64,000 nucleotides of DNA from Hypomyces perniciosus (lineage: Eukaryota; Ascomycota; Sordariomycetes; Hypocreales; Hypocreaceae), in the NCBI GenBank assembly GCA_008477525.1, contig SPDT01000001.1:5146001-5210000 (forward strand). Reading direction: 5' to 3'. A model generated the notes under the pieces. The model was not told the origin of the DNA. It was given only the letters and a program-made list of their open reading frames with translations, and ran no database searches. The position numbers and the translations under genes are program-made. How positions within the stretch are numbered: the stretch's first letter is position 1; each line of letters begins with the position of its first letter. Positions 1 through 10,725 of the stretch are shown here, in pieces.

Positions 1-291
1 ACCGGTATCTCGTGTGTTTCTTTGAGCTTTGGCAGCATGATGCGGTCGTAGATTATGTATGTATATGAATCAGAATTAAATAGATTACGGCATACCTGTT
101 GGCAGAAATTCCTATGCTACTAAAATAGAGGGCGGAGAATCAGCAAAGATCTAAGAACCTATATCTATATGTAGTCATTTATATTTTGCTATAAATTGCA
201 TAAATAAATCCACTTTCAAGAACTGGAAATTAAAAATAATATTTACCTCCATCAACACATTCTATTCCTAACGCACGTATGCATATATCAG
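1..291. other. no gene seen
   Basis: AT-rich sequence without a convincing reading frame or repeat. Confidence 0.5.
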
Positions 292-567
292 ATGGCATTG
301 GCCCTTGAAGAAGCAGAGCAAATGCCAATTTCTTGGATACAGGCCGCTGCAAGCACCGATCGCATACATTATTCCTTCCCACCCATATTCCAAGAAAATC
401 CTTCACCCTCCATTATCACAATTATCCACAATGACTTCGTTTTGCCTCATTGCAATGGTCACCGTCTGGAGGTCTCACCCACAATCGGCAAACAGCACGT
501 CGTAGCCCACGTTCGGCCAATTCCGCTACCCTATAGAGCTGAGCCGGAAATGGCTTCCATAGGTTGA

Positions 568-1323
568 GAACTCCTCACCACAGGCCACGGTCGATTAGGC
601 CAAGCAGAGGTATATGACGCTGAGATTAGAGGAGCAATGGAAGGACTCCAAGTCGCTATCAGTCTTGACCTCGGCCAACCGATATATATCTGTATCGACA
701 GTACGGCAGCCTTATCCAGCTTATTAGGAGTCCCCTCCGACTCCTCACAGGCCGAGGCGCTCACCTTCCAACAACTGGCACGGGACCACAAGGCGACCCT
801 TAAATGGTCCCCCGGCCATATGAATATCTTAGGGAACGAGATGGCAGACCAGCAGGCGAAGCTGGGAGCCAGCCTCCCCCCCACTAACTCCCCCCCGACT
901 CTTTCAGCAATTAAGAGGGCCACCAGGAAAAAGCCAGCAACTGAGTTCGCTACCTGGTGGACCACATCTGCCCCCGACCACTACAAACCTCTGCAACTCC
1001 AAGCGAGTGTAAAGTGCCCCCCTGAGCTACAACTAACCCGCCCACTACTACACAGACTCCTAGCGGCCCGTACAGGCCACGGCGACTTCGCTGCTTACCA
1101 CCAGCGACTCCAGCATGAAGACGCGCTCCTCCACTGCTCCTGCGGCAAAGAGAAAACGCCCACTCATATCCTATTCTGCCGAAAGGTCCCAGTAAGCAGA
1201 CGGATCAGACTAGGACCTAGACCCCAGGAGTCAATCAACAAGCTCCTTGGCGAAGACTTTATGAGGTTTGTCAAGCTAGTCGAATCCTCTGGGTTCTTTA
1301 CGAAGACCTGCCGACAGCGCTAG
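568..1323 (+). pseudogene. LINE ORF2 3' part: RNase H domain and zinc knuckle (Tad/I-type)
   Basis: This is the C-terminal end of a non-LTR retrotransposon polyprotein. The frame reads AEVYDAEIRGAMEGL (RNase H acidic residues), then CIDSTAALSSLLG and KWSPGHMNILGNEMADQQAK, the usual RNase H core of Tad/I-type LINEs. It ends with the cysteine cluster CSCGKEKTPTHILFC, typical of the extreme C-terminus of these ORF2 proteins. A TGA at 565-567 breaks the same frame just upstream. In the frame open from 292 to 567 I cannot recognise the first RNase H strand or any reverse transcriptase, so the element is 5'-truncated and dead. The stop at 1321-1323 is followed by a 3' UTR that ends in an ACT repeat. 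Confidence 0.8.
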
Positions 1324-1731
1324 GACTCCACTCCCATTCACAACCTTTTCCTTTCTTCAGGCAGGCCACTAGTCCTGCCACTCCCTCCCTTGACTCACTT
1401 TTCTCTGTTAGTATCATACTCTGCATGGAAGCAGAAGCCAACTATAACGAAGGGCCGGCGAGCCCGGTGGGAATATAAGGGGCTTACACCCACAGAGGGA
1501 GGATCCGCTGACGGACCTCCCCCCCATCAAATACAGGTGCTGCAGAGCTGAGATTTGTTGGATAACGGCCCCTAGGAATGGGACATAATGTGTAATTAAC
1601 GAGGGCCCTGGGCCCCAGCTTAGTTTCCCTATAGAGCCGTAGCTAGCCGTTAGCCCAGCACGTCCTTTGCCCCAGCAGGGGATCGGCCGCGTATGCGGTG
1701 GACGCTAAATACTACTACTACATACTACTAC
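1324..1731 (+). mobile_element. LINE 3' UTR ending in an ACT repeat
   Basis: About 400 nt of non-coding sequence follows the LINE stop and ends in a run of TACTAC units (1710-1731). Short 3' tandem repeats of this kind mark the end of many fungal LINEs in place of poly-A. The next element begins directly after the tail. Confidence 0.55.
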
Positions 1732-1732
1732 T

Positions 1733-2649
1733 TGCCCTAGGGCACGAAGATACCTGTAAAGCTGCTAATAGGAAGTGGATTATTCGCCATGACCAAGTTA
1801 CCCGTGCATTCTATAAAACCCTTTCTAGCCAGGCTAACTTGGATGCTGAATTCGAACCTTCCTTGAGCTCTATTACTCCTGATACTAGCTTGAGGGCTGA
1901 TTTTGCTATTACCCTAGGAACTAGCTGCTACTATTATGACGTTTAAGTGATGGCTATTAACAAGGTATCAGCAAAAGAAGACCCATACAGCACATTTACA
2001 GAGGCCTATGAGGAAAAACGCCGGAAATATAGCGCCCTAGGCGCTTTTTTCAGGCCTATTATCCTCTCAGCTAGCGGTCTTATGGAAAAAACTACTGCTA
2101 AGCTCTATAAGGAGCTGCAGTAGCTGGTTGGACCAATAGCCGCTAATGTGACGATCCGGATTGATTCTCAAGGGATAAACCGAGGCTCGTGGGTTTATGT
2201 TGACAGAGAGGTCAGGGATGAATACTGAGCAGGGTAACGTAGTCACGATTCTGTAGAACAGGCGGTTCTGGTGAATGCAATTTTTAACGACTGTCTAAGT
2301 AACTATACTAAATGAGTGACGAGCCAGTCGTATGTATATATACAGAGATGCATTGAGGACCGATGTCCTTGGGTCGTGGACCGATCCTCTGGGGGCGCGG
2401 TCCGTTGTATAAGAGTCGGGGACCGCGATCTGATCGCCGGTCCTGGTCACGTGTGTGCACACGTGACGTCTGCATGCATAGGTCGCATGTTCGGGTCGTG
2501 ACAGCTAAGTGGCTCAATAAGTATATTGGGTTAATTCTAGCTAAAACCAGGGCCCAATCAGCAGTTTCTATAGCTAAGGAAATTCCTAGGCATAAAGAAT
2601 CTGGCTGGTTGGCTACCCGGGCCCAAGCTCGGAAAAACCGCCCTAATTA
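1733..2649 (+). pseudogene. C-terminal piece of a retroelement protein with REL-like endonuclease, interrupted by a solo LTR
   Basis: The frame carries RADFAITLGTSCYYYDV, then VMAINKVSA, EEKRRKYSALG and FRPIILSASGLMEKTTAKL, and resumes after the LTR with AKWLNKYIGLILAKTRAQSA. RAD followed 13 residues later by Asp, then a basic helix, fits the R(P/A)D-x(12-14)-D ... K layout of restriction-like (PD-(D/E)XK) endonucleases at the C-terminus of CRE/R2-type retroelements. That assignment is an inference from motif layout; no reverse transcriptase is present here. The copy has TAA and TAG stops, so it is dead. A homologue lies at 52750-53612 on the minus strand. In both copies a pyrimidine (TTTCC)n tract follows shortly after the stop codon. 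Confidence 0.5.
2147..2503. mobile_element. solo LTR, 357 bp, with 5-bp target duplication GCTAA
   Basis: The insert begins TGTGACGATCCG and ends CGGGTCGTGACA, imperfect inverted ends with the TG...CA borders of an LTR. The sequence GCTAA occurs at 2142-2146 and 2504-2508, a perfect 5-bp target-site duplication. Removing the insert and one duplication restores the frame ...GPIAAKWLN..., matching GPTAAKWLD in the uninterrupted homologue near 53.2 kb. A TATAAG box lies at about 2408. No internal retrotransposon region is present, so this is a solo LTR left by recombination. Confidence 0.85.
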
Positions 2650-3000
2650 AGCTATAGCTATAGCTTATCATTTCCTTTCCTTTCCTTTTCTTTTTTCTTT
2701 ATTGTCAATCTTGTCTTTGATCTTATAACCGCGGCCAAAAGCCAATCAAGTACGCTTATTTTGACTTCCTTTTACCCTATATAGCTAGAAATCCTCTTTT
2801 CCCCTTTCCTATTACCAGAAATTACCCTATATTCCTTATATTTCCCTTATTCTTAGGATTTCCCTATATTTCTAGAAATTTCCCTATATTCCCCTATACT
2901 CCTTTATACCTAGAATAGCTAGAAAACACTAGGGCAAAATAGCTAAGGCAGCTCAATATAGCCTAACCAAACCCTAGACTAACCTAAAGAGGAACTAAAG
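2650..3000 (+). mobile_element. 3' flank of the REL-type element, with TTTCC tract
   Basis: A (TTTCC)n tract at 2671-2690 is followed by AT-rich sequence with repeated ATTTCCCTATAT motifs. The end, near 2930-2985, reads ACACTAGGGCAAAATAGCTA and then AGCCTAACCAAACCCTAGAC. This matches the reverse complement of 52760-52840, so it belongs to the same element. Confidence 0.5.
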
Positions 3001-3004
3001 GATA

Positions 3005-3230
3005 TGTTACGACCCAGCATATATGGTCACGGAACAGGTCAGGGCACGGTACATACCCGGATCATCAGTCAGAACGATAGGCCAATCAGAACGGGATCAC
3101 GCTTAGCGACTGTAATCCAAGGACAGGATCACTTGGATCACGAAGTGATCCAGTAATTTAACCCCCTCCCTTTCTCCCCAGGAATTCCTTCTCGGTCATA
3201 AAGGCCATGATGAGTATAGGAAGTTCTGGT
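3005..3230 (+). repeat. possible LTR fragment beginning TGTTACGACCC
   Basis: The sequence starts TGTTACGACCCAGCATATAT, close to the terminus of the solo LTR at 2147, and contains the inverted repeat CACTTGGATCACGAAGTG. No far end or target duplication was found, so the 3' limit is a guess. Confidence 0.25.
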
Positions 3231-4137
3231 CGGACACAGGAAGCATTATCTTCCCACCTACTACCTCCGAGTCATTAGATTGACGCAAAATGGCCAACCA
3301 GTCTCCTTTGTCAGCGAAACGCTGCGAACGGCAGCAATGTCGGCTCCAGCCGTCCAGATGCCTAGAATGGGCCCGTGTATTTGTAAAGCTCAGGAATGGA
3401 ATAATAAGCCCAGAAATGAGATAACCAACCCACGAATGCAGCTCATTTATCTGCAATGCAGTCATTGTTTGTTTTCATCCATTTTGTCAGCTATTTTCAT
3501 ATATTTAAGTAGCAGCTTTTCCCACCTATCTTGGGATCAGCAAGAGTGTCTAATTCTATCGGTTTCTAGTCATCCCATGTGCCATCATACTGTTGATCTG
3601 TGATTGATAGTATTTAGCACCGATAGGACGTGAATAGTAACACACACACACATAGTTTTGCGTATATTCGCCAGCACGGGCCTTATATATAGCCCGTATT
3701 AAGTTAACCAGCTATATAGCCGGTAACTTATAGTTTCGCGGGCATCGCTACTAAGGGGCCGTATACCTAGCCATAACAAAGTCATAGCTGGCCATATCTA
3801 CCACATCCACCTTATATCCGCGCGTATACCTTTTCCACGCAAGGCCCGGACAGGGATAGCGGCACGGATGTAACACATCCTCACATCCGCCCGAAACTGT
3901 TATCAGGAATACTGCTCGTATTCTGAAGTTAGCTTAACCGCCATATTCTGCCCCCTTCATAAGGGGTACCGTCTCATTCACAGTCCCAAACGCCGCCCTC
4001 TTTCTTACACTACCCTGGGAACTCTTGTCTTTAACTTCGCCAAATAAGATCTTCATCTTTTTAAGCTCTGGCGGTATGCTTTCATTTCCGCCCAGACAAG
4101 CTTCCGCGGCTATCTGATTAAGATGCGAATTCCCGTT
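3231..4137. other. no gene seen
   Basis: No supported coding region. It contains a short CA run near 3641 and GC-rich stretches that could be LTR debris, but no borders or duplications were found. Confidence 0.45.
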
Positions 4138-5490
4138 AGTTTGTTTGTTTTTGTTTTGTTTGTTTTATTATTTACGTCCACTAAGTAAACTAGTTACACA
4201 AATCCCTTGTGGGCAATAGGACGTCAGGAGCCGGCGGCTTGCGCCACTGTTCGCTGAGTTTCAATTTACAAAGGAAAAAGGGTCAATCTGGGTGGTGTCA
4301 ATCTGTTTCCGTCGGGGGAGGACCATAAGGGTCCGCTTCCTCCACTAGTTTCTGGAAGGCCTTGCTTCCTGTAGGTCCGAGTAGGTAAGAGAGGGGGGTC
4401 TCTCCTGGGGGGATGTCTGGAAGGAAGGGCCTGACCATTCTGCATTCCGCGAAGTGGCCTTGTCTCCTTGGTTCGCCGCACTTGCAGACAGACTCTCTGT
4501 CGTGTCCGAAGCGTTCGTGGTATTCCTGGAAGTCCCCATGTCCCGATCTTTCCGCCAGAAGCCTGTGGAGGATGGGGCGTGGGAGTTTGAGTTCCGGGGG
4601 GGAAGCTGGGGCCCCGAGTCCCCATCGTTCGTAGCCTCCCGGGGTCTTGCCGAGCCAATCCCGCTCCCTCGTCTCCGCAACTTCTTCTTTGGTCCATCTT
4701 CTGATATGTGTGATCGTAGCCCAGTTCTGTGGCGCGGCGGGGAGGGCCGCGCCTTGTTTAGCCAAACGGTCGGCTTGTTCGTTGCCCATGATGCCCTCAT
4801 GTCCTGGAACCCACGAGACGAAGGTCCTGCAGGGTGAGATGCTCTGTGCTAGTTTCTGGAAGCGTATGTACGCTCCTTGCATGGAAGGGGGGGGCTTGCC
4901 AAGCAGCCCGTCGACAACCGACGAGTTATCCAGGAAGAGGAAGGCTGTTTGAACCGTGCGGTCTTCCTCTACGCGTCTAGCCACCAGCTCCATAGCCTTC
5001 AGGGCGGCCTGTGCCTCCGCGTCGTAGACCTCTGCGTTGTTGAGGCGTCCAGTGTCTGTGGTTGCTTTTGCTCTGTGGTAGGCGACCGCTCCCCAGCCCG
5101 TGCTCCCTCCGATTTGGGACCCATCGGAGTAGGCTAGGATTGAGTAGGGGGGGAGGGACTCGACCATCTCCAGGTGTTTCCTTGCTGCAGTTGGTTTGCC
5201 CATGCCTCTTAGGTCGGGACCGGGGAGAACGTATGGGGACTTTTTGGCGAAGAGTGTGGGTCTGATGGTTCTGCCAACCAGGGCGGCGGTGCGCTGAAGT
5301 CTGGTTTGTGGCAGCCGGGGAGGGAGTTTCTTGTCAATGCGTTGACTGATCGGGTGGTCCCGATCTAGTCCCGCGAATCTCGCCGCGCACCTGAGTCGGG
5401 CCTGGGCTAGGGCGACGCTGGCCGGGGGGACCCCTGATTCTCTGTGTAAGACGGGAACGCTCGTGGTCTTCCAAACCGGGAGGAAGTCAA
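4138..5490 (-). pseudogene. 5'-truncated Tad-type LINE: end of ORF2 with RNase H, 3' UTR and A-rich tail
   Basis: On the minus strand the frame at 5203-4298 opens with SILAYSDGSQIGGSTGWGAV (RNase H strand 1 with catalytic Asp), then NAEVYDAEAQAAL (Glu), FLDNSSVVDGLLG (Asp) and FVSWVPGHEGIMGNEQADRL (final Asp). It ends with the cysteine cluster CKCGEPRRQGHFAEC. Upstream minus-strand sequence to about 5490 keeps the RT-RNase H linker (ARLRCAARFAGLDRDHP), but there is no reverse transcriptase, so the copy is 5'-truncated as usual for LINEs. The 3' end is an AAACAAACAAAAC-type tail, read on the plus strand as the T-rich tract at 4138-4175. Confidence 0.8.
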
Positions 5491-5966
5491 AATAAGTGCG
5501 TTAGTAACTTAATAAGCCTATGCGAGATGATTTGTCTTAGTATCATAGCCGCAAAGCGATCTGCTAGATCGGACTCTTAAATGTGGCGGTGGCGTATGTT
5601 TGATAGTGGCGAACGGAATAAAGTAAGGTTATGCCATGGGTGGAAGTTAAACCTATTGACTTGAATAGTGTCTTATAGTTAGTAACGGTTATTAAGTTGT
5701 TTGCCAGTTGCCTTTCATTTATCTAATTTTAGATATAGTGCCTATAACACTAGTTATAGTGATCAACTCTCCTCTGTAAAAATTCTCCTATGCTAGCAGC
5801 TGTTATGGCTTGCTAACGTGCGGGGTAATTTTTGCAGGCCTATTGGCCTGTCTCTCCGCTTGGGCTTACCAGGCCCTAACAGCACATAAAGACGGAGGAA
5901 TTTGGAGAGCTTTACCTCCCTTGAGAGCTAGCAACGACATCTATGCAGCTCTGCTGCTAGTCTATT
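5491..5966. other. no gene seen
   Basis: Intergenic sequence between the truncated LINE and the palindromic minisatellite; no coding frame can be supported. Confidence 0.4.
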
Positions 5967-6210
5967 GCCTTGTAAGAGGCACGGCTACCGCCTCGCGAGA
6001 GGTATAGCCGACGATGACATACTGCCTCCCACGCGAGAGGCCTCGAAAACTATGTCGCCTCGTAAGAGGTCCTGACAGCCTGCCTCGCAAGAGGCACGGC
6101 TACCGCCTTGCAAGAGGTACAGCCGACGATAACACACTGCCTCCCATGCGAGAGGCCTCGAAAACTATGTCGCCTCGTAAGAGGTATAGTCAATGATGAT
6201 ATACCCTCTC
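5967..6210. repeat. palindromic minisatellite, about two 115-bp units
   Basis: The 12-mer CCTCGYRAGAGG, nearly its own reverse complement, recurs about every 20-40 bp as CCTTGTAAGAGG, CCTCGCGAGAGG, CCTCGTAAGAGG, CCTCGCAAGAGG and CCTTGCAAGAGG. The larger unit starting GGCACGGCTACCG is repeated at 5978 and 6093, a 115-bp period with few mismatches. It ends about 165 bp before the left end of the hAT element. Confidence 0.8.
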
Positions 6211-6374
6211 GCAAGCCTCGGCCTATTCTGAACCACTTGCTGGACCTCCTTCTGAGGGCTCAGCAGCCAACACTCAAGTTTTTCCCCTCTATAAGGAGGG
6301 TTTTTCATCCTAGTGCCTAAATCTTAGAGCCTTAGGCTCGCTTTCCTTTGTCCGGTGAAACGTAGCGAACAGCT

Positions 6375-9005
6375 CATACCTGGGCACCATAACTTGTTAT
6401 AACCATGGTTTTTGGTTATAACCATAACCATACTAAAAAATTTGGTTATATGGTTATAACCACATGACCTCGTGAGTATGGTTATAACAATATGTAACAA
6501 TATTGGCGTCTTGGCGTCTTGGCGTCTTGGCACGGACCTTCTAAGAAAATTCTGCAACAGCTCTGCATTCAACCGTAGATCCCCTCATCTACCCTATCTA
6601 CCACGACCAACATGTCAGATATCTCATCAAGTCTCGCCTCTTCTGTGCAAACAGTACCTACGCCTGCAACACCATTACATTTTGATGTTATAATTAAGGC
6701 TGAATACATAGGTAAACCTAATACGAGCCTCAAATCAGGGGTCCAGCGTCGAAAGCAGTTTACCTGCAAGAAATGTAATTCCTGGACTATATCCCATCGA
6801 ACAAATGCTATTAAACATGTTCTCTCTATCCATCCACTGTCTGGAGGATCATCTCAATCGTCCGTGTCAACGCCAACGTCACAGCCAGACATCTCGTCTA
6901 TGTTTACGCCTATTATCTCCCAAAATGACCTGCGGAATAGCTTCAATCAGCAAGCCTATCGAGAAGCCATCATTGGCCTGCTTACTCGGCGTCGGATGCC
7001 TTTCTCGGCCGTTGAATGGAGCGAAATGAAAGATCTTGCTCTGGCCTGCAATCCAGCCATTGAGGACCTTCTCATTACATCTCGACGTACTGCTGTCCGT
7101 TACATTGCATCAAACTACAGACTGCATAGAGGACAAATAAAGGAAGGCCTCGCTACTAGCATTAGTCCTATTCACATATCATCAGACTTATGGACGTCAC
7201 CACATCGACATTCTCTTCTTGCTATCTGTGCCCAGTGGGTGGACCTAGAGGGACGGCTACAGAAGGCTTTGCTAGGGCTACCAGAATGCCGTTACTCCCA
7301 TAGCGGAGAGAAACAGGCTGATCTTATTCTCCAGGTCATAGAAGAGTTCGGCATCCAGTCTAAACTCGGATGGCACACTGGCGATAATGCCACTTCAAAC
7401 AATACCTGCCTGGAGGTCATGGAGTCACGCTTGCTTGCTGAGCACCGGGTGCAGTTCAATGCTAAGCAACGTCGTGTCCGGTGTATCGGTCATATAATTA
7501 ATCTCTCCCTCCAGGCTTTCTTGCTAGCATCCTCACGGGAAGCCCTACTGGCCGCGCTGAGAGCTACTGCCGATGTCTCTGGAGAAGAGCTGATTGCACA
7601 GTTTTCTGATTTCCTTGACTCCCAGCAACAGAAACACCGAGCAGAATGCATGCAATCGAACGAACCTCAAGGAAACCAATCAAGTCGAAGGTATACTCGT
7701 CGCCCAGATAGCCACAGCAGTCAGATCTCTGCATGCGATGAGTTCTCTGGTATCCAGGGCGTACCTACCTTACGCAAGCTCCACGAACTAGCCGTCTGGC
7801 TTCGCAGCTCATCCCTGCACGCGGATATCTGGGACGATAATGTTGGTCTTCGGCTTGGTATTGATAATCGAACTCGATGGTCATCCTGGTATATGGTTAT
7901 AGATAGGGCTATTAAAAAGCAATTGGAGATTAAGGCATTTATGACGGATCATGAAGCAGTTCTCGGCAACATGCGTCTCACAGCTCAGGATTGGGATTTC
8001 CTAGGTAAAGCCCGTACATTCCTCCAACCATTTGCTTCAGCTACACTGTATGCAGAAGGCGACAAGTCGTCTGTCTCCCAGTCGCTGCCTTTGATGGACG
8101 CCCTTCTTGCTCATTATGAGAGGAATAAGACACATTACTCCCAAGAGGACTGCCACGATCCTCGAATGATTCGGGCTATTGAAATGGGCTGGTTTGTCCT
8201 TGATAAATACTATAACATGACTGAGGAGGTACTTGTTTATGCTGCTGCACTTCTTCTCGATCCTTCTCGCAGAGCAGCATACATTCGGAAGAATTGGCCG
8301 GCTACATGGGTTGATCCCGCGATTGAATCCGCTCATGCGCTGTGGAATGAGGGCTTCAGTACAATGCATGTCCCTGATGATCAACGTAATTCGTTGTCGA
8401 TACCGCTGCAGCGAAGCCTTCCAGGAAGCGTGGCTCCGAGCTAGACCTACTTATGAAGGATATGGAGGTTATTACTGCAGATATGTGGGATGAAGATGAC
8501 TTCAAGACCTTTATTGAACGGCCCCCCTTCCGCATTGATTGTAGCCCTCTCGAGTGGTGGTCTCGTAGTGAGCAGAAATCGCGTTATCCACGACTATATA
8601 ATATGGCTATGACAATATTGTCTATTCCGGCAGAGTCATCGGAGCCCGAAAGAGTCTTTTCTGGATCTAGAAGGACTTGCTCATGGGATAGACTGAGCCT
8701 ATCTTGTCTCAATATCCAGAGAGTTGAGTGTATTGGTAACTGGATACGAGAGGGCCATATCCGGCTTTCTAACCTCGGCGGGATGGGTCTACCAATGAAG
8801 GCAACAGTAATGGATGAAGATGATGAGCTAGACGATGAGATTTTAGACGATATTGTGTGGATTTAGAGTATATATTACCGTCATGTAGACCATGGTTATA
8901 ATATGGTTATATGGTTATAACAAGTTATGGTTTCCGACTTGTGGTTATGTATGGTTATGGTTACAACACCCTAAATAACCATATTTAACCATATGCCCAG
9001 GTATG
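6375..9005 (+). mobile_element. hAT-family DNA transposon, near complete
   Basis: The ends carry the perfect 12-bp inverted repeat CATACCTGGGCA (6375-6386) and TGCCCAGGTATG (8994-9005). Just inside both ends lie arrays of GGTTATAACCAT motifs (6393-6490 and 8888-8990), the subterminal repeats that hAT transposases often bind. No exact 8-bp target duplication could be found outside the repeats, so the true ends may be a few bases off or the copy may be old. The interior is filled by the transposase gene. Confidence 0.75.
6612..8866 (+). pseudogene. hAT transposase with one frameshift
   Basis: The protein opens with a BED-type zinc finger (C52, C55, H69, H74). The RNase H-like catalytic core follows, with SSDLWTSPHRHS (first Asp, residue 192), GWHTGDNATSNN (second Asp, residue 258) and CIGHIINLSLQ (C291, H294). 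The C-terminal hAT dimerisation domain reads EWWSRSEQKSRYPRLYNMA, then ILSIPAESSEPERVFSGSRR, with an acidic tail. The first 610 codons run to 8444. The dimerisation part is in another frame (to 8866), and the sequence DTAAAKPSRKRGSELDLL in that second frame joins smoothly, so a single-base indel lies near 8390-8400. No GT-AG pair of plausible length bridges the two. The rest looks intact, so the loss appears recent. Confidence 0.85.
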
Positions 9006-9123
9006 TCTCAACGAACAAGGCTTAACTATAAGAATTGGTAATATTAACCGTATTGTTGATGTCTGTCAGGCTTGGATATTCCGCCTCAATGACTCCCACC
9101 TACCACTCCTCATCGCTGTCCAA

Positions 9124-9411
9124 CTATTCAGTCCCTTGATGTGTCCGTGATTTCCCTTCCCACACCTCTCTGCAGGCAACCAAGAGGTTATGGGTGATTC
9201 CACGGCCTTGTTTCATGGTATCGAGGATGCGCGAAGCTTTGGTGGAACTTTGCATCATCTTTTCAAATGTTTCGTCTGTTGACCGATTTTGGTGGCCTAA
9301 ACGAATATAGATTGCCGTGTTGTCCCTGTTGGAGGTAAAGACGAACAAGCCAATTACTGCAAATAATAGAAATAGCTTCCATATAAAGCGAAGCCGGTCT
9401 CGTTTCGCCAT
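9124..9411 (-). CDS. hypothetical small membrane-anchored protein
   Basis: A 95-residue frame. A basic N-terminus (MAKRDRLRFIWK) is followed by a hydrophobic segment at about residues 11-27, giving a single-pass signal-anchor. The rest is polar and of no recognised family. It lies 92 bp from the next minus-strand frame, and the two could be exons of one gene, but I found no convincing splice pair. Function unknown. Confidence 0.35.
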   Translation of the reverse strand: MAKRDRLRFIWKLFLLFAVIGLFVFTSNRDNTAIYIRLGHQNRSTDETFEKMMQSSTKASRILDTMKQGRGITHNLLVACREVWEGKSRTHQGTE

Positions 9412-9503
9412 TGCAGTTAAATAGTCGTTTTGTTCGTTCTCTATTAAGTAAGTTTCCCTAGCATTGGTTAGTGAGTGAAAATGTATCAGCTCTAAGCCAA
9501 TCC

Positions 9504-10043
9504 TTACACAACAAGATCTCTTTTCGACTTGAGATCTTGCACATAGCGGGCCGGTTTACTCAAGAATACGTGAGTAGCCCCGCACATGAAAGCCGGGCAA
9601 CGAACGGCAATAAAACCAGGACGGCAGTGCAGGAATTCCGGTTTTTGCAAGGCAGCAACACTTGTAACAATAGTACTGGGCACTTTCAGAACGTAACCCT
9701 TCAACATTGCGTTAAGGGAGTCTGATTTGCGTATGTTTCGTCGCTTATCATCGTCTTGGTGGCGCAAAGTGATAAATGCTGCGTTATCGAGCACACGGGT
9801 TAGAGGAGGCCATAGGATGTCCTGGATGTAGTCGGGAACTACGAGAACAGCGAGTTGCAATAGATCCGAGTATTGGGGAGAAAAGTGCTGGAAGCGCTGA
9901 TAAGGGATTAAAGCGACAAAATTTAAGAGAAAGGAAATACCAAGGCAAGCAATAAATGGGATAATGCAAAGTGCTGAAAGGCATGTCGAACGACCTGATA
10001 GATGATTCCGCAGAAGTGGTGTCCTGTCTGTGAGTTGGGCCAT
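9504..10043 (-). CDS. hypothetical protein with one or two membrane segments
   Basis: A 179-residue frame beginning MAQLTDRTPLLRNHLSG. A long hydrophobic segment covers about residues 22-48. Polar sequence follows, with a basic patch (RHQDDDKRRNIRKSD), and there are several cysteines near residues 138-153. I do not recognise the family. The C-terminal third looks less protein-like and could be read through an intron. It could be a small fungal membrane protein or a relic. Confidence 0.35.
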   Translation of the reverse strand: MAQLTDRTPLLRNHLSGRSTCLSALCIIPFIACLGISFLLNFVALIPYQRFQHFSPQYSDLLQLAVLVVPDYIQDILWPPLTRVLDNAAFITLRHQDDDKRRNIRKSDSLNAMLKGYVLKVPSTIVTSVAALQKPEFLHCRPGFIAVRCPAFMCGATHVFLSKPARYVQDLKSKRDLVV

Positions 10044-10725
10044 CGGATATGACGATATTGGGGATATGATGAAGTATTCTTGCTCTCTTGAGGGCTTCTT
10101 GGCCTTTAATAAAGCCTCTACACCACTACAGGTAGGACTCCAGGACTTCCCAAGAGGGCTGAACGTGTTCGTTGTCCTTGCATCACACTACAATACGGCT
10201 TCAAGACATGTGGGAAGTCACCATCCGACCTGGCAGGGGTCTAGATGACTTTCCAATCAGCATGCATACCCTCGCATTGCAGGTGACTATCTATTCTGTC
10301 TATCACCTGCATGAGCTACACCATGGTAAGAGAGGTATGCATGTCCCTCTAGCATGATGAAAATATTGAAGGAAAGAAGGAATTCAGATATATAGTATTC
10401 AGATCAGGAACACACGGAAAAGCCGAGGGGTGCCCCTGAAAATGGACAGTACTGCTCAGCCTGCATCCTATCACCTACGTTCGCAAATACACCACATCCA
10501 TATGCTGGCAGGAAAGGATTATAAAAGACGTTCTGTTATCTGTTAGGGGCAGTGACTAGATATCATAAAGCATTGTGCAACAAAGTGCTACCTCTTTCAA
10601 GTAGAGGAGCTTTACTGATAGAGGGAAGCAGAGGTACGTGATACAAGTCCGACCATCCTAATTTCCCAGCGACAGTAACGGTAGGAGATTGTTTTGCCAT
10701 AACGTGAGAGTCCTTCAAATTTTAG
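10044..10725. other. no gene seen
   Basis: Probable 5' flank of the minus-strand frames; no supported coding sequence or repeat. Confidence 0.4.

Noticed and set aside
6375..9005. 8-bp target duplication of the hAT element
   Set aside because: Flanking 8-mers (for example CGAACAGC and TCTCAACG) do not match, so none is claimed.
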